From contig CAVIKF010000001.1 in the NCBI GenBank assembly GCA_963643505.1, forward strand, positions 246,297-310,296: 64,000 bases of DNA, given 5' to 3'. A program made the position numbers and the translations under genes. A model generated the notes under the pieces. It did no database searches. It had not been told where the DNA came from and was given only the letters and a program-made list of their open reading frames with translations. This DNA is from CAVEFW01 sp963643505 (GTDB lineage Bacteria > Actinomycetota > Coriobacteriia > Coriobacteriales > Eggerthellaceae). Of the stretch, positions 59,106-64,000 are shown in pieces; position 1 is the first letter of the stretch, and each line of letters begins with the position of its first letter.

Positions 59106-61110
59106 GGCTTCCATCCTCTCCTGGCTCTTTTGCTGGCTCTTTTGCCTCGACGTTCTCATTATATTGCCGCAAGACGCGATATAGCTCGTTGGCAACCTCT
59201 TTCGGTAGGACTTTGGCCGCAAGGATGTCCTCCAGGGAGGCCGAGCGCAAATTCTTGAAACTCTTAAAGTGCCTCATGATCGCTTTTTTACGCACAGGGC
59301 CCAAGCCCGCGACGTCATCGAGGATGCTCGCAGTCATCCCACGACCTCGCAACTCGCGGTGGTAGGTGATCGCGAAGCGGTGTGCCTCATCACGCACCTG
59401 CTTGACAAGATAGAGACTGGCGCTGCCGCCGGGCAACACCACCGGTCCCTCTTCCTGCCATGGCACGAACAGTTCCTCGTCGCGCTTGGCAAGGCCGCAG
59501 ATGGCTATGTCGTCGATGCCCATCTCCTCGAACATGTTGAGCGCAGCCGTCAACTGGGGCTTGCCGCCGTCAAGGATGATGAGGTCGGGCTTGGAACCGA
59601 ACCGTTCATCGGCCATGCGCTCCGGTGCGTAACGACGGCTCATGACCTCCGCCATGCTCACGAAGTCGTTCGCCTCGTCGAGAGGAGTCTTGATCTTGAA
59701 GCGGCGGTATTGGTTCTTGTCGGGCAAGCCATTGGTGAACACGACCATGGAGGCAACCGTGTAGCTGCCATGTATCGTGGAGATGTCGAAGCACTCGATG
59801 CGCAAAGGCGGACCGTCCAAGGCAAGTGCGCTCTCAAGTTGGAGCAGGGCGTTGTTGACACGCTTGTCGTCGAAGTTGGAACGGACCTTGTAGCGCATGA
59901 GCGCGTGCTTGGCGTTGGTCTGTGCCATGGCGAGCAGGTCGGCTTTCTCCCCCTTTTGCGGCGCGACAAGGCGAACACGGGCGCCGTGGACGTTGCCTAG
60001 CTTCTCGGTAAGCCACTCCCCCATGGCGTCCGCGTCCTCGGGCACCTCTTGGACGACGACCTCGCGAGGGATGGAGGTGGTCGTGGCGTAGTAGCGCAAC
60101 AAGAAGTTGTGGAGCAGGTCCTCGTCAGGAACATCGAGACCACGGTTAAGGATGAACTCGTTGGAGTTGATGACCCTGCCCTCGCGGACTTGGAGCACCT
60201 GCACGCCAGCGATGCCGAACTCGCGAAACACGCCGATGACGTCGGCGTTGAGGTTACGGGAGGAGACCACATGTTGACGCATGGACAAGGAGTTGATCGT
60301 GTCGATGCGCGCCTTGATGCGACCCGCGCGCTCGAAGTCGAGCTCAGCGGCGGCATCCTGCATCTTTGCGGAGAGCTCGTCGAGAAACTCGCTGTGGTTG
60401 CCGGCGAGGAAGCGCTCGATGCGCTTAACGTTGCGGCCGTAGTCTTGGGGGGTTATCTGGCCGCAACACGCGCCTGGCCCCAATCCCACATGGCAATCGA
60501 AGCAGGGACGCACCGTACCGTCGTTGGTAAGGAAAGGGTTGACATCTCCCTTTTGAAGGCGACGGTTCATCTGGCGCCAATCGGCACACCCCGCACTGCA
60601 AAGGGGGACCACCTTGCGGGCGATGTTCACCATCTCGCGTGCGGCGCGACTGTCGGTGAAGGGACCGAAGTAGCGCGTGTCCGGGCGGTGTTTTTCGCGC
60701 GTGTACTTGATGGCGGGGAAGACGTCGCCGCGCGTGATTGCGATGAAAGGGTAGGTCTTGTCGTCCTTGAAGTCCGCGTTGAAGAAGGGGGCATGCTGGT
60801 TGATAAGGGAATGTTCGAGAACCAAGGCCTCGTGCTCATTCTCCACGACGATGTAGTCGAAGGAGTCGATCTGGTCCACAAGGAGGGGGATCTTCGCACG
60901 ATCGTCTTGGAAGTTGACGTATTGGCGCATGCGGGCACGCAATTGCTTGGCCTTGCCAACGTAGATGACCGTCCCGGACGCGTCTTTCCAAAGGTAGACG
61001 CCGGGCAAAGCGGGAACATGGTCGAGCTCGCGCTTGATACGCGTAATCTTGCCCTCGGAGCTCTCTTGTGTGATCTCCCGATCTTCGTTTTTGTCATCGC
61101 CGTATTGCAT
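59098..61110 (-). CDS. uvrC: Excinuclease ABC subunit C
   Basis: 670 residues. GIY-YIG nuclease domain (PGVYLWKDASGTVIYVGKAK), UvrB-contact UVR motif (ELDFERAGRIKARIDTI), C-terminal RNase H-like nuclease (IECFDISTIHGSYTVASMV, DLIILDGGKPQL) and helix-hairpin-helix (LDDVAGLGPVRKKAIMRHF). Four Cys in CFDCHVGLGPGACCG. Start at ATG 61110. No ribosome site exists; TATACT lies 6 bases upstream, so the mRNA is probably leaderless. Ends with a small in-frame repeat (AKEPAKEPG). Confidence 0.95.
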   Translation of the reverse strand: MQYGDDKNEDREITQESSEGKITRIKRELDHVPALPGVYLWKDASGTVIYVGKAKQLRARMRQYVNFQDDRAKIPLLVDQIDSFDYIVVENEHEALVLEHSLINQHAPFFNADFKDDKTYPFIAITRGDVFPAIKYTREKHRPDTRYFGPFTDSRAAREMVNIARKVVPLCSAGCADWRQMNRRLQKGDVNPFLTNDGTVRPCFDCHVGLGPGACCGQITPQDYGRNVKRIERFLAGNHSEFLDELSAKMQDAAAELDFERAGRIKARIDTINSLSMRQHVVSSRNLNADVIGVFREFGIAGVQVLQVREGRVINSNEFILNRGLDVPDEDLLHNFLLRYYATTTSIPREVVVQEVPEDADAMGEWLTEKLGNVHGARVRLVAPQKGEKADLLAMAQTNAKHALMRYKVRSNFDDKRVNNALLQLESALALDGPPLRIECFDISTIHGSYTVASMVVFTNGLPDKNQYRRFKIKTPLDEANDFVSMAEVMSRRYAPERMADERFGSKPDLIILDGGKPQLTAALNMFEEMGIDDIAICGLAKRDEELFVPWQEEGPVVLPGGSASLYLVKQVRDEAHRFAITYHRELRGRGMTASILDDVAGLGPVRKKAIMRHFKSFKNLRSASLEDILAAKVLPKEVANELYRVLRQYNENVEAKEPAKEPGEDGSHG

Positions 61111-61116
61111 GAGAAG

Positions 61117-61122
61117 AGTATA
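61117..61122 (-). promoter_or_regulatory. -10 box for leaderless uvrC mRNA
   Basis: TATACT on the minus strand, 6 bases before the uvrC ATG, with no Shine-Dalgarno sequence in between: the spacing expected for leaderless transcripts in Actinobacteria. No clear -35. Confidence 0.5.
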
Positions 61123-61177
61123 CGACAAGCAAAGGGGGCCATGGGTCCTTGAGCCCACGCGAGAAGCGCCAGGGTCT

Positions 61178-61212
61178 CCAAAACGAAGCAGACCAGGAAA
61201 TCCCTGGCCTGC
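61178..61212 (-). terminator. Terminator of tRNA-Glu
   Basis: GCAGGCCAGG / CCTGGTCTGC stem (one G-T pair) around GATTT, followed on the minus strand by TTCGTTTTGG, 12 bases past the tRNA. Confidence 0.75.
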
Positions 61213-61224
61213 TCGCATTCGAGA

Positions 61225-61299
61225 TGGTGCCCCCAACGGGAATCGAACCCGTCTCTCAGCCTTGAAAGGGCCGTGTCCTAACCGATAGACTATGGGGAC
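61225..61299 (-). tRNA. tRNA-Glu (TTC)
   Basis: 75 bases including encoded CCA. Acceptor GTCCCCA/TGGGGGC with one T-G pair, discriminator A, anticodon loop CTTTCAA giving TTC. Reads GAA and GAG. Confidence 0.95.
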
Positions 61300-61318
61300 A
61301 GCTGTAAACAGCCATGAC

Positions 61319-61347
61319 ATTATCGCAAAGCAAAGACGCGTTCGCAA
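61319..61347 (-). promoter_or_regulatory. Promoter of tRNA-Glu
   Basis: Minus-strand -35 TTGCGA (61342-61347) and -10 GATAAT (61319-61324) at 17 bases, the same TTGCG-type -35 as the two tRNA-Asp promoters. Confidence 0.65.
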
Positions 61348-61366
61348 GTTAAAAATAGGGAGAAAC

Positions 61367-62512
61367 CTATTTGATTTTCGTCTTGTACTCGACGGGATCC
61401 CGAGGTTTGCGGGGGCCGACCCGCCCCTTGCCCTCGTAATAGTGTTGCAAGACCGGACCGGCAGCGCCGAGGAAGATGGTGACGGCGAACCCCAAAAGGA
61501 TGACGACGACTGTCGCCACTGACCGAAGAGGCCCCGTCATCGTATCGAGAAGTACGGCAACGATAGCCATAAGCGCCGTGATGGCGTACAACACGAGCAC
61601 GGTAGCCCGATGGCTCAACCCAACACGCAAAAGGCGGTGGTGGATGTGGTTTAGGTCGGGCTCACCGATGGACTTATGGTTCAAAAGGCGCCGGACGATG
61701 GCGGAGGCGGTGTCGATAACGGGGACGCCAGCGATGATGATCGGCACGACGAGCACCACCACCGAGGACATGCGGGCGACGCCAGCCAAGGATATGATTC
61801 CGAGCATGAGGCCAAGGAAGTGGGAACCGGAATCGCCCATGAAGACGCTTGCCGGGTTGAAGTTATAGCGCAGGAACCCGAGACATGATGCAAGCAGGCA
61901 AACACACACGCAGGCAAGGGTGACCGTGCCGCGCTCCAACACCAAGAACATAAGGGCAATCGAGCAAATTGCGACAATGCCGGCGGCCAACCCATCGAGA
62001 CCGTCGATCAGGTTGATGATGTTGACGAAAATGACAAGGTAGAGCACGGTCAGGGGGATGTCGAGGATGCCGAGGTTGATGAACCCACACCCGAACAGGT
62101 ACACCGACCCGATCGACACGCCCGAGAAGGCGACGATGGTCGCCGCCACGATTTGGAACAGGAATTTCACGCCGGCGTGGATTTGGCGGATATCGTCCAC
62201 GAGACCTAAGATGAATATACCGGTCACACCCACGAACAGCAAAGGATAGTTCAAGGATTGGAGATAGTAGGTGTTGTGGATGTCCCAATCCCAGCAGTTC
62301 GTACCCACGTATAACAGGGCGAGACCGACCATGAAGCCGCAATACAGACCGATGCCACCGCACCGGGGAACCGGCTCCTTGTTGACCCGGCGGTTGCTGG
62401 GGTAATCGACGGCGCCGAGAATGAATGCGATACGCTTGGAGACGGGAACCATCACCAAGGTGACGACAACCGTGACCACGAATACTATGACCGCTTGTAA
62501 GATCGCGCTCAT
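61367..62512 (-). CDS. WecA/TagO-type undecaprenyl-phosphate GlcNAc-1-phosphate transferase
   Basis: 381 residues, about eleven membrane helices. MraY/WecA family motifs: GLVDDIRQI (first Asp pair), NIINLIDGLDGLAAG, FNPASVFMGDSGSHFLGL and the His-rich loop LNHIHHRLLR that marks the GlcNAc-specific WecA/TagO branch. It starts lipid-linked glycan synthesis such as teichoic acid or capsule, feeding the glycosyltransferases elsewhere in the window. No MraY-type MurNAc-pentapeptide motif. Single gene with start ATG 62512. Confidence 0.92.
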   Translation of the reverse strand: MSAILQAVIVFVVTVVVTLVMVPVSKRIAFILGAVDYPSNRRVNKEPVPRCGGIGLYCGFMVGLALLYVGTNCWDWDIHNTYYLQSLNYPLLFVGVTGIFILGLVDDIRQIHAGVKFLFQIVAATIVAFSGVSIGSVYLFGCGFINLGILDIPLTVLYLVIFVNIINLIDGLDGLAAGIVAICSIALMFLVLERGTVTLACVCVCLLASCLGFLRYNFNPASVFMGDSGSHFLGLMLGIISLAGVARMSSVVVLVVPIIIAGVPVIDTASAIVRRLLNHKSIGEPDLNHIHHRLLRVGLSHRATVLVLYAITALMAIVAVLLDTMTGPLRSVATVVVILLGFAVTIFLGAAGPVLQHYYEGKGRVGPRKPRDPVEYKTKIK

Positions 62513-62664
62513 GCAACCTTTTCTCTCTTAGACCCCCGGAAGCGCCCTCGAAAGGCTTCCCCCGCTTGTTGGGACCCGCTAAACGCGAGCCCAACTAAGG
62601 GATTATACCCGATACAGAGTCAACGTGCATTGTCCCGACGACGTGCACAAACTTGGCGTACATA
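62513..62664. other. Intergenic region upstream of the WecA-type gene
   Basis: No gene. The leftward gene's promoter must lie here or further right. A second copy of the DUF5662 3' end begins at 62665. Confidence 0.4.
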
Positions 62665-62762
62665 TCAGATGCGGGCGGACTCACCGAAGAACCAGCTACC
62701 CTTGGTCTGCGTCTGCGCCGGGCTCACTGCTAGAAGCGGGCGGACTCACCGAAGGACCAACG
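62665..62762. repeat. Duplicated 3' end of the DUF5662 gene
   Basis: GCGGGCGGACTCACCGAAG, part of the coding end (about 62736-62754), recurs at about 62671-62689. On the minus strand the copy reads WFFGESARI-stop; the true end reads WSFGESARF-stop. Offset 65 bases. Confidence 0.85.
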
Positions 62763-63329
62763 CGGCTCAACAATCGCCTTGCGCACCGCGGCAAGTGTCC
62801 GCTCCTCCCCGTTTTCCGCAAGATACTCGAGCATGCCCTCCAGGATCGCCATGGTGTCAGGATGCATTTTCACGACTTTGCGGTTCTTCAGGAAATACTC
62901 CAACGGGCTTCGATCGGTATATCCGTCGCCTTGGTATACCTTGCATGCGGCGACGCGGTCACAAAACATCTCCACGATGTAGCGAGTGGGCATGGGCGCC
63001 GCCGTGACAGGCTCCCCCGTCAGGCGATCGGGCACGGCGTCAAGCCAATATTCGAAGTGGTGGCGATTGCGCCCCTTGTGGTGGAGCCACGCCTCGGTGA
63101 ATCCTCGGAAATCGCGCTCGGCGGCGTTGGGGCTGCGGGTGCCTTGGTAGAAGCGCGCCCCGACCATAAACTCGGTGGGAGTGTATTTCGAAAAGTCGTG
63201 GACAAGCCCTTGACGATACAGGCCCACGCGAAAACACAATTGCATGACCAGCAGTTTGTGCTTGGTTATCGTCGTCATATGGCCTTTGAAGTTCTCCCAG
63301 GTGACCGGCGGCAGACCTGTCTGACTCAC
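62730..63329 (-). CDS. DUF5662 family protein
   Basis: 199 residues. Matches the DUF5662 family of small cytosolic proteins seen mostly in gut Firmicutes and Actinobacteria: HKLLVMQLCFRVGLYRQGLVHDFSKYTP, FYQGTRSPN, HHKGRNRHHFEYWLD and MPTRYIVEMFCDRVAA. The His/Asp pattern (HDFSK, HHKGRNRHHFE, EMFCDR) is reminiscent of metal-dependent HD-like hydrolases, but the function is unknown. GTG 63329 is chosen because GGGGAGG lies 4 bases upstream; ATG 63344 is an alternative. Confidence 0.82.
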   Translation of the reverse strand: MSQTGLPPVTWENFKGHMTTITKHKLLVMQLCFRVGLYRQGLVHDFSKYTPTEFMVGARFYQGTRSPNAAERDFRGFTEAWLHHKGRNRHHFEYWLDAVPDRLTGEPVTAAPMPTRYIVEMFCDRVAACKVYQGDGYTDRSPLEYFLKNRKVVKMHPDTMAILEGMLEYLAENGEERTLAAVRKAIVEPRWSFGESARF

Positions 63330-63361
63330 GTTTCCTCCCCTCATCTTTTGCCAAACAGGGT

Positions 63362-63431
63362 ACCACGGAGAGGGCGCAGGCGGGGGTGGCTAAGTCTCGC
63401 CGACCACGGAGAGGGCGCAGGCGGGGGTGGC
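63362..63431. repeat. 29-bp perfect direct repeat
   Basis: ACCACGGAGAGGGCGCAGGC followed by GGGGGTGGC at 63362-63390 and 63403-63431 (period 41). Noncoding, between the divergent DUF5662 and gdhA genes. GCCGACCAC also recurs once more nearby. Confidence 0.9.
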
Positions 63432-63611
63432 GAGATTACGAAACCCGCCGACCACTTGTCGACATAACCTCTTCTCAGCTTCTCGGCGCAACCTCTCGTC
63501 GATGTATTTTGTTTCTAAATGTTTAAAAAACCGAATCGAGACGCTTTCCCTTCCGTTTCACCCTATTATCAAACTCAGGTTTAATGTCTAACCCAAACAC
63601 GGGAGGTCCTA

Positions 63612-64000
63612 ATGAGTTATGTAGAGCGCGTCCTTGAGGACGTGAAAGCAAAGAATGCCGACCAGCCGCTGTTCATCCAGGCTGCCACCGAGATTCTTAC
63701 CACCCTTGAGCCGGTCGTCGAGGCTCACCCCGAGTATGAGCAAGCTGCTCTTCTCGAGCGCTTCGTCGAGCCCGAGCGCATCATCCAGTTCCGCGTCCCC
63801 TGGATCGACGATCAGGGCAATGTCCAGGTCAACCGCGGCTATCGCGTCGAGTTCAACTCCGCCATCGGCCCCTACAAGGGCGGCCTGCGCTTCAACCCCA
63901 CCGTCAATCTCGGCATGCTGAAGTTCCTCGGCTTCGAGCAGGTTCTCAAGAACTCCCTGACCACCCTCCCCATGGGCGGCGGCAAGGGCGGCTCCGACTT
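63612..64000 (+). CDS. gdhA: NADP-type glutamate dehydrogenase, 5' part
   Basis: Partial; 129 codons before the window end. Start ATG 63612 with GGGAGG 5 bases upstream. The visible part matches hexameric GdhA: ERFVEPERIIQFRVPWIDD, NRGYRVEFNSAIGPYKGGLRF, NLGMLKFLGFEQVLKNSLT and the start of MGGGKGGSD with the catalytic Lys region. It makes glutamate from 2-oxoglutarate and ammonium. The region 63530-63610 is AT-rich and should hold the promoter. Confidence 0.95.
   Translation, partial: MSYVERVLEDVKAKNADQPLFIQAATEILTTLEPVVEAHPEYEQAALLERFVEPERIIQFRVPWIDDQGNVQVNRGYRVEFNSAIGPYKGGLRFNPTVNLGMLKFLGFEQVLKNSLTTLPMGGGKGGSD

Overview
The window reads as a chromosomal contig from a rod-shaped, high-GC Gram-positive bacterium, most likely a member of the Coriobacteriia (Actinomycetota). 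That placement is an inference from gene content: a mre/rodA operon continuing into a DUF697 protein and the TIGR03960/TIGR03936 pair, whiA next to the glycolytic genes, a monoderm Tad pilus locus without a secretin gene, and many surface and exopolysaccharide genes. One block of 92 N (22157-22248) marks an assembly gap. No rRNA, CRISPR array, prophage or transposase was seen.

Layout. 1-885: 3'-truncated secreted protein (-). 1177-2117: two identical tRNA-Asp genes, each with its own promoter and terminator, flanking a yggU-family gene. 2397-3434: ilvE (+). 3518-13944: an eight-gene leftward operon for cell elongation, mreB-mreC-mreD-mrdA-rodA-DUF697 protein-TIGR03960-TIGR03936, with asnB upstream. 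16248-19223: a large secreted protein with GLUG-like repeats, a cohesin-like domain and a C-terminal dockerin. 19607-22018: ndk, a TPR membrane protein and a cyclophilin. 22249-26636: YfhO-family membrane protein cut by the gap, and the RNA uracil-5-methyltransferase gene; then tRNA-Arg. 26971-41238: a cell-envelope polysaccharide region with four GT2 glycosyltransferases, a YdjC deacetylase, GtrA, an NlpC/P60 hydrolase, a DEAD-box helicase, an AglD/MprF-type membrane protein and two tandem CmpB-family membrane proteins.

41924-50959: a rightward tad operon: prepilin peptidase, Flp pilin, two TadE/F pseudopilins, a TadG-like protein, CpaB, TadA/CpaF, TadB, TadC, then a large Tat-type exported protein of unknown function. 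51117-61110: the leftward set uvrC-rapZ-yvcK-whiA-gap-pgk-tpiA-gpmI, linking wall and carbon control factors with lower glycolysis. 61225-63329: tRNA-Glu, a WecA-type GlcNAc-1-phosphate transferase and a DUF5662 protein. 63612-64000: the 5' part of gdhA (+).

How it fits together: MreBCD, PBP2 and RodA build the side wall. The WecA homologue, glycosyltransferases, GtrA and YfhO plausibly build surface glycans on polyprenyl carriers. The Tad machine assembles Flp pili and may be linked to the Tat-type protein. YvcK, RapZ and WhiA sit upstream of glycolysis, as in many Gram-positives.

The most unusual signal is repeated short tandem duplication of the 3' ends of genes, including the stop codon, in the flanking DNA (gpmI, prepilin peptidase, DUF5662 gene, AglD/MprF-type gene, pgk), with in-frame versions in yvcK, uvrC, the DEAD-box gene and a glycosyltransferase. 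Dispersed palindromic TTACGCCCA elements and 29-, 34- and 52-bp repeats occupy other intergenic regions.
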